Source of the DNA: an uncultured Photobacterium sp.
Lineage (GTDB): Bacteria; Pseudomonadota; Gammaproteobacteria; Enterobacterales; Vibrionaceae
Assembly (NCBI RefSeq): GCF_947039875.1
Contig: NZ_CAMRAN010000005.1
Coordinates: forward strand, 62,001-126,000
Length of the DNA stretch: 64,000 bases
Direction: 5' to 3'
The notes under the pieces are model-generated. The model saw only the letters and a program-made list of their open reading frames with translations. It ran no database searches and was not told where the DNA came from. The translations under genes and the position numbers were made by a program. This document shows positions 22,081 to 31,995 of this stretch, one piece after another. The first letter of the stretch is position 1; the number at the start of each line of letters is the position of its first letter.

Positions 22081-24756
22081 ATGATGTTGAAAAGGATTAC
22101 TTATAGTACTATTTTACTGTGCTTATCAATCAATACACATAGTGAAACTCTTATTGAAATTGACACAAAATCGCCAGATATTCATAGGATAATTGAAAAC
22201 GCAGGAAACCCATTGGGACCAGTGTCTATTTTTGATTTTCACCACTATGCATTAAATAGAGTCCCATTTGATAATTCAGAAATTGACTTTGGAAATAATC
22301 CAATGGGGCTAAGTTTAAGAAGCGTGCATCCATTATTTTCTGAAAATCTGGCAGGACTTGTTCAAGATTATTATGATAATGGTGAGAAGCCACCGGGAGC
22401 CACAAATAGTGTTTGGCAATTTTTAATGAACGCAGATGGCATGCCAAGCATCTATGAGCCGACAATTGAAGATGATCGAATGTGTATTTATACCCATCGA
22501 AGATATAAATTGTCCGACATTGCAGCTGATGCAGCGAACTCCATCACAAATTTAGGGTTTGTTAATTCACCAGATCAGTGGTGGTTTCAAGTATCACTAT
22601 ACAATCAAGAAACAAATAATTTTGACTTGCCTGCACCAGATTATACGATACGAGATCACCCAGAAGCTGCCATTAATAACTTCTCAAGAATGGCTATTCA
22701 GAAAGGTGCCATCCAAACACAATCAAATGAACGATGGTGTTTTAAATACGATGAACCTGCAATAATAAGGATTAAAAAAGGCTCTAGAGTTACAAATGAA
22801 AATGAATTTGTATGGGATAATGCACTGGCTGACATCGTTGATATTATAGTTAATGTTCCTAACATTTCCGGCTACCCTCATTTTACAGGCATGTCAGATT
22901 TAAATATTACAGATCATGAGTTTTGGAGAGACGATAAAATACAATATGTTGGAGTAGATCTATTACGAGACATCTTTTTTGATTTGGAGTCACCAAGTTT
23001 CAACACAGGTGCTGCCGATGAGAGCATTAAAAACAACTCGTTGACAGCCGTTAAGATTATTTGGTCTAAACTTGTTAACTTTAGATTGAATGGTGTAGAT
23101 TCTACAAATGACGACTTTTCAAGACTTATTACAACAGTAATGAATGACAATACTATAAGTCTTGAGACCAAATTTAATGAAATTAAATTTGAATCAAACA
23201 AAAGGACTCAAAAGGAGTTAAAGAAAGGATTTAAACAATGGACTACGTCTCATTACCAAGGGATTTTAATGGGAAATCTTGGGACACTTGACAATATTAA
23301 CCGATTTAAAAACAGCATTAAAACAAATGGTGTTAAGCAAACAATAAAATCGATTAGACTGACAAATCCCGTTAGTATATTAAAGAGTTTTGGCCCTGAC
23401 CAACTTTTAAGCATGGGGTTTAATATATGGCAACTAGCAGATAACATTAAAAACCCTGGCAATAGTACGTCTGAGATTGCTCTTGCCTATATACCGGGCA
23501 TATCTGATGGCATGACACTATTTATTGACACGAGCACAAAAACAAATAATTTCCATGCACTGACTAATTTCAATAACGTTAAGAAAACTGATTATAACAC
23601 CAACGATTTCCCCTATGAGATGATCAACAATCACATGATGTCAAGACTAACAGACTTTGACCTCAATTCTGTTGAAAATGCGTGTTTTTATACTGATAAG
23701 GAGAATCTAAGTGAGCCTTCATTTTGTATAAGTGAAGGTTCAGAACCTCAAAGCCCTCAGTCTTATATATCGTTCGCAAACATTCCTGAGGGGTATTGGG
23801 TCAAAGCGGACTTGAGAGTAAACAAGCCTCCATTCTATTTAACCGAATCAATGGAAAGTATCGGGAATTTATCATCTAGCATCCTTTCAAGAGGAGATGT
23901 GGATTTATCTTTAGTGAAAGCTGAAGATATCCAAAGAAATAGTGATTACTGTATCTATTACAATGAACTATTTAAAGGCGTCGCTCAATGTTATAACGGG
24001 GAACTAGAGTTTACAGACTCTCGCGTTGCTGATGATTTAAATCTTGAGAATCAAAATTCAGAGATGTTCAGAGAACAATCAAAAGTTAAGTCATATCAGA
24101 AGTTCAGTAAAAAACCGCTAGAACTGATCATGGATGTCGATAAGAAATCCCAGTTCATAACATCAGTTCCGTATAAACCTGAGAGTATTTTTGGACATGA
24201 CGTAGTCGCCATTAAAAACACAACCCACGCTGAAGCAATCAACTTTTTCCAAAAAAATCATGGCACTGAAGGTGTTGTGATTTATGAGCACTCCAATCAG
24301 CAAGGAAATTCATTAGTTATCGCATCGGACAAGCACGATTTAGGCTCCGAAATGAATAACAAAATGTCATCATGGGTTTTACCAACGGACTGGGTGGTTA
24401 GATTTTATGAACATGCCAACTTTGCAGGTAGGTACCATACGCGAACAACAAGCGGTAATGCCGATGGCTTTCATGACATAACAAGTTCAGTAAAAATATT
24501 AAGCCCTAGAAATAATCTTGCGATATTTGATCGCAATAATTATGGGGGTGATTATATGGAAATCACGTCAGATATGGACTTCCTTGATTCAATGAATGAT
24601 CGCTTACAATCATTTATCATCCCAGAAGGCTGGGAGATTAGATTTTATGAACATGCCAATTATGGTGGTAGTTACTATACACGAAATTCCAGTGGTAATG
24701 CCCAAGAAGCATTTAGCAATAATATAAGCTCCATTAAGATAATATCGCGTCCATAG
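22081..24756 (+). CDS. Large secreted protein with C-terminal beta/gamma-crystallin-type Greek-key repeats; function unknown
   Basis: Signal peptide MMLKRITYSTILLCLSINTHS; C-terminus has repeated V(V/A)I(Y/F)E-HxNxxG...SSW(V/F)xxP...RFYEHANxxGxYxTR...SS(V/I)KI units. Confidence 0.75.
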   Translation: MMLKRITYSTILLCLSINTHSETLIEIDTKSPDIHRIIENAGNPLGPVSIFDFHHYALNRVPFDNSEIDFGNNPMGLSLRSVHPLFSENLAGLVQDYYDNGEKPPGATNSVWQFLMNADGMPSIYEPTIEDDRMCIYTHRRYKLSDIAADAANSITNLGFVNSPDQWWFQVSLYNQETNNFDLPAPDYTIRDHPEAAINNFSRMAIQKGAIQTQSNERWCFKYDEPAIIRIKKGSRVTNENEFVWDNALADIVDIIVNVPNISGYPHFTGMSDLNITDHEFWRDDKIQYVGVDLLRDIFFDLESPSFNTGAADESIKNNSLTAVKIIWSKLVNFRLNGVDSTNDDFSRLITTVMNDNTISLETKFNEIKFESNKRTQKELKKGFKQWTTSHYQGILMGNLGTLDNINRFKNSIKTNGVKQTIKSIRLTNPVSILKSFGPDQLLSMGFNIWQLADNIKNPGNSTSEIALAYIPGISDGMTLFIDTSTKTNNFHALTNFNNVKKTDYNTNDFPYEMINNHMMSRLTDFDLNSVENACFYTDKENLSEPSFCISEGSEPQSPQSYISFANIPEGYWVKADLRVNKPPFYLTESMESIGNLSSSILSRGDVDLSLVKAEDIQRNSDYCIYYNELFKGVAQCYNGELEFTDSRVADDLNLENQNSEMFREQSKVKSYQKFSKKPLELIMDVDKKSQFITSVPYKPESIFGHDVVAIKNTTHAEAINFFQKNHGTEGVVIYEHSNQQGNSLVIASDKHDLGSEMNNKMSSWVLPTDWVVRFYEHANFAGRYHTRTTSGNADGFHDITSSVKILSPRNNLAIFDRNNYGGDYMEITSDMDFLDSMNDRLQSFIIPEGWEIRFYEHANYGGSYYTRNSSGNAQEAFSNNISSIKIISRP

Positions 24757-25050
24757 CGTCAAGGCATCATCCTTGTACTCGTTTCAATCTACCAAGAACC
24801 AAGAGGGCCATTAAGCGCAGCTCTCCTGGTTCTTACCCAATAAACATAGGACAGCCAGATCTTTACTTGCTCATTTCAGTAAGTAATTTACTATCATTCT
24901 TTATTAAGAATGACAGCATTTAGGCAAAAATTATTAGTTACCATTATTTTTCGATAATAGTCTATTTAAACTATAAGTATCATGATGTTGGTTACATTTT
25001 TAAAAAGAAAGAAATGATGACTATTCATGATTTATTCAGCCCGTATTGGA

Positions 25051-25157
25051 GCATTAATAGAAACCAACGAAAATAATAACTCTACAACGCGCGGGTAGTA
25101 GATTCCCTATCGCCCTCGTGGGCATTCACTGTAGGGAATGACGGCATTTGGACACAG
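25051..25157 (+). repeat. Dispersed REP-like palindromic repeat, copy B
   Basis: AACTCTACAACGCGCGGGTAGTAGATTCCCTATCGCCCTCGTGGGCATTCACTGTAGGGAATGACGGCATTTGGACACAG. Confidence 0.85.
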
Positions 25158-25275
25158 CCATTATTTTTAATTTTTATGAGCATTGTTATATCCAAATAAA
25201 AGCCAATACCTTATTCACTTTCGACTAAGAGTATTGGCTTTATTTGTATGATGGCTGTTGCGGTTGTTTTAACGT

Positions 25276-26655
25276 TTACAGACCGTAAGATGCTAGCAAG
25301 TTGTGGAAATACAGTGAGATACTTGCCCAGGTTCGAGTGAACCAGCCGCCTTGCTGAACGCTGTTAAGCGCGACAAGTGGCTTTGATTGAATAACTTTGT
25401 CTTTATAGGTTACGGTAATTTCACCTAATTTCTCACCCTTATCAACCGGGGCTTTAATATCACGGTCAATTTGAAACTTAGTTACCAAACCTTTCTCGTC
25501 AACACTGGAAGGAAGAACCAAGGTTAGTGGCTTATCAAGGCCTAAAGAGACAGTATCTTGTTTTCCTCCCCAAACCTTTTGTTCAGAAAGCTTACTGTTT
25601 GCTGTATACAAGGTGTCTTGCTTGAAGAAATGGAAACCGTAATTGAATAGTGCCTTACTTTGAGCGGCAACATCATTCAGTGATTTTGTGCCTAGAACAA
25701 CGCCAACCAATTTCATTGGGTTATTGGGTATCTCAGCAGAGCTTACCAGTGAGTAACCCGCCGCTTCTGTACTGCCTGTTTTCATGCCCGTCGCATATTG
25801 GTAAGTGAACAATAAGCGATTGAAATTTGGTTGACGGATATGATTGTATTCAAAATACTTTTGACTGAAAAAATGAAAGTATTGAGGGTAGTCGTTCATG
25901 ATGTGCTGTCCAAGCAGCCCAAGATCATAAGCGGTTGAGAAATGTGCTGGCGCTGGCAAGCCCATAACAGTTGTGAAGTGGGTATTGTGCATGCCTAACT
26001 TAACAGCTGTCGCGTTCATCATTGCAACGAATGAAGATTGCGAGCCAGCTACGTAATTTGCCAAAGTGACAGCGGCATCATTGCCCGACTCAACAATGAC
26101 ACCTGAGATAAGATCTTTCACTGAAACAAAAGAGCCGGGCTTTAAGAACATTCTTGAGCCACCCGTGTGCCACGCTACTTCTGGTACTTGTACTTTTGAG
26201 TCTAGTGAGATTACACCGTCGGCCAGTTTTTGCTCAACAATGTACATTAGCATTAACTTGGTGGTGCTGGCTGGGGCCATACGCATGTTGGCATCGTTAG
26301 CAGCAATAATCTGTCCCGTATTGGCATCCATTAAAATGAAAGCGCGTGCTTCAACTTGAGGTGAGAATATTCCTGCCTGAGCCCATTTTTGCACCAGTGT
26401 TTCTGGAATCCCATTATTACCACCAGCTCCTACGGGTGCAGAAGGCACTTGTATATTTTCTGGAATACTGGTTTTTACATCAATAGCACCAAAGCTATTA
26501 AGTGGAGCTTGAGCTGCTTTGTATTGCGTTGCCGCGAAGTACTCACTATTAGGCATAGTGTTCATTGCATCGTTGCTAGGTGCGGCAAATACGGTACTGG
26601 AGGTAAATAATGCAGCGATGGTTGCTGCTAATGAAAGCTGTTTGATTATTATCAT
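25276..26655 (-). CDS. D-alanyl-D-alanine carboxypeptidase (DacA/PBP5 family)
   Basis: APASTTKLMLMYIVEQ (SxxK), SGNDAAV (SxN), TGMKTGSTEAAGYSLV (KTG), C-terminal PBP5-like domain and amphipathic tail. Confidence 0.92.
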   Translation of the reverse strand: MIIIKQLSLAATIAALFTSSTVFAAPSNDAMNTMPNSEYFAATQYKAAQAPLNSFGAIDVKTSIPENIQVPSAPVGAGGNNGIPETLVQKWAQAGIFSPQVEARAFILMDANTGQIIAANDANMRMAPASTTKLMLMYIVEQKLADGVISLDSKVQVPEVAWHTGGSRMFLKPGSFVSVKDLISGVIVESGNDAAVTLANYVAGSQSSFVAMMNATAVKLGMHNTHFTTVMGLPAPAHFSTAYDLGLLGQHIMNDYPQYFHFFSQKYFEYNHIRQPNFNRLLFTYQYATGMKTGSTEAAGYSLVSSAEIPNNPMKLVGVVLGTKSLNDVAAQSKALFNYGFHFFKQDTLYTANSKLSEQKVWGGKQDTVSLGLDKPLTLVLPSSVDEKGLVTKFQIDRDIKAPVDKGEKLGEITVTYKDKVIQSKPLVALNSVQQGGWFTRTWASISLYFHNLLASYGL

Positions 26656-27130
26656 AAGAGTATTTAATTTACAGTTACTTACTAAAAGCGCGATATAAAA
26701 AAGCGACTAGATAGAATACTGACTTCGCTGAGTAATTAATGCCCTGCAGAGTCTATCCATCACTACCACAAAAATGGTGAGTGCTTTTTCGTTCTTGATC
26801 AGCGTTGCAATGACTTTGGTTACAAATCGCATTTATATAATGATGTTCCGATCATTATGCGAACATAACCTTAATCCCGTTGATAGCTATACCCAAATGA
26901 TGATTAAGTCCTGCTTTACTCAGCGGATCGTTTAAACCTCATGTTGGTTATAGCCTCTCGTATATTGTCTGTTTCCATCTTACCAGCAGATCCTTTATAG
27001 AAACCTGAACGGTAATGATGTTTATGCAGCATAAAATTCGGCAAGTAATTCTTTTAGAAGAAACATAGGACAGCCATATATTTTTGGAAATAGAGAAATG
27101 ATGGCTACCCATAATCGATTCACGCGAGCT

Positions 27131-27240
27131 TGAGGGTTACAAGCACCAATGAAAAAATAATTCTACAACGCGCGGGCGGTAGATTCCCTATCGCCCTCGC
27201 GGGCATTCACTATAAAGAATGACGACGTTTGAACACTGTA
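27131..27240 (+). repeat. Dispersed REP-like palindromic repeat, copy C
   Basis: TTCTACAACGCGCGGGCGGTAGATTCCCTATCGCCCTCGCGGGCATTCACTATAAAGAATGACGACGTTTGAACACTG; similarity extends upstream to 27061. Confidence 0.85.
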
Positions 27241-27313
27241 GTAACCAAATAAAACTGACTACTATTTTATGTTAGTTTTTAAGCTCACATACTTATTTTA
27301 TATAAAATCACCA

Positions 27314-30244
27314 TTATATGGAGTGATTAATACAAACATCTCGTTTTACAATCATTTCCTTAGCCTCTGATTCAGGAATCCAATACTGAAGTTTTTGTAT
27401 CAGTTGTTGGCGAATAATAGGTTTCATCAGATGATCATTCATATATTGATTAATGTCTTTTGTTACTTTATTACAATATTCACCAGACAGAGCAATAATA
27501 GGTATATTACAGCCCTTTTGTCTCAGGATTCGAGTCACTTCCAGTCCATCCATTTCTGGCATATGAATATCCATCAAAATGAGATCAGGTAGCTCTTGCT
27601 CGGCGATACGTAATGCATCATTCCCACTATTAGCCTGTAGTACAGTGATCCCTTCTTTAGTTAAATAGCTTTGTACCAACATTCGGTTAACTTGCATATC
27701 ATCGACAACTAATACACGTTTTCCAATCAAGTGCCCTAGGGGTTTGAGTGATCCACTGTCGATCAATGATTTTAATGATTGAGCAAATAACATCGGGCTG
27801 TCACTGACCTTAAAGTCACCCTGAAAAATATTAGTGTCAAAATGGATATTTTTTGTGTTTTCACAGGACAATGCAATCAATGGTAGTTTTTGTACGTTGC
27901 CACCAAAATCACCCGAACGGATGTTCTTAAATGCTTCAAATTGCGTTGGCGATAAAGAAAGATCATAAATCGCAAAATCCACTTTGTTATTAATAATATG
28001 CTTAGCTGCACTCTCCCAGTTATCAAAGGTAGATACAAGGATATTAAAGCCAGAAAGTAGAGATGAGATGAGTGTGGTATTCTCTTTTTGACCCATCACA
28101 AGAACTTGTTTACCAGTTAATGCTTCTTTTAGTTCATTGAACAAATTATCAGGAATATGTTCTTCATTGATAATAGGAAAAGTTAATGTAAAGCGAGTAT
28201 AACTGCCATATTTTGATTGGCAGTGAATATTGCCCCCAAACGCATTCATTACACGACGGCAATATGCCAGTCCAAGTCCACTGCCATTACTTTTTCCTAA
28301 TGTATAAAGCTCATCAAAAATATATGGAATAACACTGTCAGCAATGCCAGGCCCCGTATCGGTAATAATGATGTAATTTTCTGATTCTCCTCGTTCGAGT
28401 TGAATAGAAAGTGTACTTTGTGGATATTGTGAAAAATAATGAACTGCATTTTTAACTAAATTAAATATCACAAAGCTAAATAGGGTCTCATTCACCAAAA
28501 ATTGAAAATCATTTTGAGTATTAGCTATTACTCTAGCTTGATGAGAATCTCCAGCAAAACCATATTCATTTAGCGCTTGTTCTATTAATCGACTAGCTGA
28601 ATGGGCACTAAATGTCTGTGGGTTAATGCTATTACCTTTAATCTCATCAATAATAATATCAATAAATCGGCTACCAAGCTGAACCGCTTTTTTACTTTCC
28701 GTTAGCTCTTTATAGAAATCTTTCATTTGTTCATTTAAAAAAGGATGTACCGAGTTATTACTGACATTAAATAAATCAGCATCAATACGCTCAAAATGGT
28801 ATTGAATTTTTGATAATGGATTTCTGATCTCATGGGCGATAGAACCCGCTAATACTTGTGATTTCCTTACTTGTTCTTCTGAACGGATATATTGGTTAGC
28901 TTGTTCAAATAGAACTTGTAGAGCCTCAATTTCTTCACTGGAGAACAAACTATCATGGTCTTTTTTTGATACCATAAAAAGGTGAGATATATCACCATTT
29001 TTACTCACTATAGGCAAAATTAATGCAGAATTGCTAGCATCCATATCCTGCTTAAGCTGACTAATATTACTAAGTTCTGTATGCGTTTCATACTGAATCT
29101 GAAATTCCAATTCATCTTTTACCAGTACAGAGTGTTTCCCTTCAAAATAGATCTTTAGAGCTGCAAGATCAGAATGGGTAGTAATATTGAGAATTTGTCC
29201 GCTGCGAGTATTGAGTAATTCATTCAGTCGACCAAGGCCGTATTCCGTTGAGTACTGAAAATGACCAATAACACGTTGAATATTTTCCGATGGATTTCCT
29301 TTTGAGCCGTAAAATATTCGATTTGTAAATAATTTAATTCGAGATAATGATGTTTTCCATCCTAGCCCGATCAGAGCGATCCAGAGTCCAATTAACAGAG
29401 GGTTATCTTCATAGCCAATAGCTATTATCAATAAGTAGGGTGACAAATAAAGTGCCACATTAGTCAGATGACTGATAAATTGGGAGGCGATATATCGTGG
29501 CGAGTAAAACCGATTGAACAACAAAGCATAGCCAATTAACAGTATCTCAAAAATTGCCAATGTAGGTGGTAACCATGTCAATGAAAAATCATCAAATATA
29601 AAAGGAATGAGCACGTGTACTATCAGTGTCGATATCATGAATATAATTACGCCCAATATCATATACATGGATTTTATTTGGATAAGTTGTGACCCCGATC
29701 TTTTATAAATCAAAAAATTGCGGAATGTAAGAACCAGCAATAACATCACGATCAGAAAAAGCCACGATGTATGCGGGCCAAATATAATGACAAAGTCACT
29801 CGGAGCTACAATATCTACATGCTTAACGGTTAAACCTGGAGACCCATTTATAATCAAGATATAAATTGATGTGATACCAATGAACAGCTTCTGGTATAGC
29901 GATAAATTTGTATTTGGCTGTATTGAAATTAGGTGGCAAGAGAAGTTATATGCGCTAATAAATGCACAGCAAGAAACTAAATTAGCGAATAGCGCCATGG
30001 TAACAGCAGTTGATTCGCTATAGTAAGTGAGCAGTGGCGACTGAAAATATGCGTTAGACAGTATCCATAAAAAGATTGATACTGAGTAAGTTAAGTAAGG
30101 GTAATACACATTTCTGTTTGCCCCCGGTCGAGATGTAAATAAGATAAAGCTGAAATATCCCAACCAAGCCAAAATAATCCCAGCCGCGAAAAACAGCAAT
30201 ACTCCCCGTGGCTCGGATAGAAACAGGTATAACATCTCAGACAT
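27314..30244 (-). CDS. LuxN/AinR-type AHL-sensing hybrid histidine kinase
   Basis: Multi-TM N-terminus with LuxN-like stretches (SNAYFQ, SPGLTVKHVDIVAPSDFVIIFGPHTSWLF, FSLTWLPPTLAIFEILLIGYALLFNRFYS); H-box GSIAHEIRNPLSK; HATPase GSGLGLAYCRRVM; receiver DLILMDIHMPEMDG. Confidence 0.92.
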   Translation of the reverse strand: MSEMLYLFLSEPRGVLLFFAAGIILAWLGYFSFILFTSRPGANRNVYYPYLTYSVSIFLWILSNAYFQSPLLTYYSESTAVTMALFANLVSCCAFISAYNFSCHLISIQPNTNLSLYQKLFIGITSIYILIINGSPGLTVKHVDIVAPSDFVIIFGPHTSWLFLIVMLLLVLTFRNFLIYKRSGSQLIQIKSMYMILGVIIFMISTLIVHVLIPFIFDDFSLTWLPPTLAIFEILLIGYALLFNRFYSPRYIASQFISHLTNVALYLSPYLLIIAIGYEDNPLLIGLWIALIGLGWKTSLSRIKLFTNRIFYGSKGNPSENIQRVIGHFQYSTEYGLGRLNELLNTRSGQILNITTHSDLAALKIYFEGKHSVLVKDELEFQIQYETHTELSNISQLKQDMDASNSALILPIVSKNGDISHLFMVSKKDHDSLFSSEEIEALQVLFEQANQYIRSEEQVRKSQVLAGSIAHEIRNPLSKIQYHFERIDADLFNVSNNSVHPFLNEQMKDFYKELTESKKAVQLGSRFIDIIIDEIKGNSINPQTFSAHSASRLIEQALNEYGFAGDSHQARVIANTQNDFQFLVNETLFSFVIFNLVKNAVHYFSQYPQSTLSIQLERGESENYIIITDTGPGIADSVIPYIFDELYTLGKSNGSGLGLAYCRRVMNAFGGNIHCQSKYGSYTRFTLTFPIINEEHIPDNLFNELKEALTGKQVLVMGQKENTTLISSLLSGFNILVSTFDNWESAAKHIINNKVDFAIYDLSLSPTQFEAFKNIRSGDFGGNVQKLPLIALSCENTKNIHFDTNIFQGDFKVSDSPMLFAQSLKSLIDSGSLKPLGHLIGKRVLVVDDMQVNRMLVQSYLTKEGITVLQANSGNDALRIAEQELPDLILMDIHMPEMDGLEVTRILRQKGCNIPIIALSGEYCNKVTKDINQYMNDHLMKPIIRQQLIQKLQYWIPESEAKEMIVKRDVCINHSI

Positions 30245-31463
30245 TTGTTATCTCTTTTGTAGATTTACGCATCTGTATGATCTTTTTCTTATAGTCTTTA
30301 AAACTGTTTTTCTGGAATAGTTCATTGAGACTTTTAGTCAACCATAGCCCCTTGTAAGTAATTATTCCATTTGAATTAACATCTTGATATGAAGTGTTAA
30401 TATAAGGAGAGATAGTATGCCCTTCACTATTTAAGGCTTGATAAAATAAGATCATTGAAGGTTGTTCTATAATAGTCAATGCAAGGGTGTTACCCTGTTC
30501 GCTCAGTTTCTGTGCCAGCATTTTCTGGCTCTGATATAAGAAAAACTGACGTTTGGCCGAAGATCCACTAACCGTCAGTCGCAATATCTCGCAAATAGCT
30601 TTTTCATCAATCAATGACTTTACGAGCAAAAGCTCAAATTCAAGAACACAGGAAGGGGTTTGAGTAAAATGAAACATATCGGAAAATATGCTGGTCTGAC
30701 GTAGCATATTCAGTTTCTTTTCATTTATATCAACCTGCCAGCCGTTATTTTGGAAAAATGGATCAAATGTCAGCCAATTGTCTCGCTTCTCCCATCCCTG
30801 AAGCAATGCGGTCGAAGTAATGATTGCTAGGCCGCTTTCATCACCTTGTAACATAATAAAATGTTGGCCTTTTTGTGATAATTCTAAATAGTACAGCATT
30901 TCATACCAGTGCTGCTCTTTTATGAATGTTTCAATATTGGTTAAAACAATCGCATCAGACAGAAGCATTGGTTTATTATAATGATGAGTCATAAATAGAC
31001 GTTCATCTTTTTCAATATGCATTACAATTTCTGAAATAAACTCATTTGGCGCACATGTATGTACTTTATTTAGCGCCGCCATATGGTTGTTTTGATATTG
31101 TTGTACACGGCTAATAATTTTATATGATTCATATTCAGCCCAGCAATATAAAATATTACCGAATAGAGAAATAGCGAGTTTCTCTATATCAAGGTAGACC
31201 GCTGGTAGCCCATCTAAGGGCTCATAACCACAAATTTGATTAGCTATATCACTGGTAAATATTTGGTGTAAATTTCCGCTATAATTTTCACAGGTTTGGA
31301 TCTGTGCCATACGATGGGATACGATTTTTGAGAAAATGTCACATCCACCATTTTGATGAATATAAGTATGAATAAAATCTAATCCAAGTTGCTTTTGAGA
31401 CAAAGAGTGAAAATCAGCTGATTTTATTGGAAAATAAGTCATTAAAGAATCAATCGGGCTCAT
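30237..31463 (-). CDS. LuxM/AinS-type acyl-homoserine-lactone synthase
   Basis: C-terminal EILRLTVSGSSAKRQFFLYQSQKMLAQKL...LTIIEQPSMILFYQAL...SYQDVNSNGIITYKGLWLTKSLNELF...DYKKK resembles LuxM/AinS; overlaps the kinase start by 8 nt (ATGTCTGA). ATG at 31463 preferred over TTG at 31481. Confidence 0.88.
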   Translation of the reverse strand: MSPIDSLMTYFPIKSADFHSLSQKQLGLDFIHTYIHQNGGCDIFSKIVSHRMAQIQTCENYSGNLHQIFTSDIANQICGYEPLDGLPAVYLDIEKLAISLFGNILYCWAEYESYKIISRVQQYQNNHMAALNKVHTCAPNEFISEIVMHIEKDERLFMTHHYNKPMLLSDAIVLTNIETFIKEQHWYEMLYYLELSQKGQHFIMLQGDESGLAIITSTALLQGWEKRDNWLTFDPFFQNNGWQVDINEKKLNMLRQTSIFSDMFHFTQTPSCVLEFELLLVKSLIDEKAICEILRLTVSGSSAKRQFFLYQSQKMLAQKLSEQGNTLALTIIEQPSMILFYQALNSEGHTISPYINTSYQDVNSNGIITYKGLWLTKSLNELFQKNSFKDYKKKIIQMRKSTKEITNV

Positions 31464-31662
31464 AATTAATATGTATATCAAAAAGTAAAATTATGCATTC
31501 ATTCTATTTATGTTTTCTCTTTTGACAATCTTATTTATTAACCAATCCTGTTGTTTCTTAAACGATTTCATTTAATGTGATTCAAGTCATATAAATTTAA
31601 TTGCATTACAGCTCTCACTCTCGGTTTCATAGGTTATGAAAGGTGCTATTCCTTCAATATTA

Positions 31663-31769
31663 AGCATTACAAACACCAATGGAAAAATAACGCTTCAACG
31701 CGCGGATGGTAGATTCCCTATCGCCCTTGCGGGCATTCTCGGTAGGGAATGACGAGGTATGGACACAGG
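31663..31769 (+). repeat. Dispersed REP-like palindromic repeat, copy D
   Basis: GCATTACAAACACCAATGGAAAAATAACGCTTCAACGCGCGGATGGTAGATTCCCTATCGCCCTTGCGGGCATTCTCGGTAGGGAATGACGAGGTATGGACACAG. Confidence 0.85.
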
Positions 31770-31995
31770 CATATGTTACAAGATATGGCGATTATTGTCG
31801 CCATAGTGACAATTTTAGTAAGTATTAAAATTAAATCGTTCAATGAATTAGAATAATAAAAATTAACACCGTTTATTTGTTCATCGTTAATGAAAGGTCT
31901 ATTTTTTGCACTTTTTAGGTTGTCCCCAAAAAAGGCCACCAATAAAAACAATTAAAAAAAACAATACTTTACAATCAGCATTAAACAACAAGCAC

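Noticed and set aside
22081-23000. Possible ADP-ribosyltransferase toxin domain at the N-terminus of the crystallin protein
   Set aside because: Only a faint SLRSxH similarity; the conserved Arg and ExE residues could not be found, so no enzymatic call is made
31718-31951. 77-aa minus ORF overlapping repeat copy D
   Set aside because: No SD support and partly made of the dispersed repeat; probably non-coding
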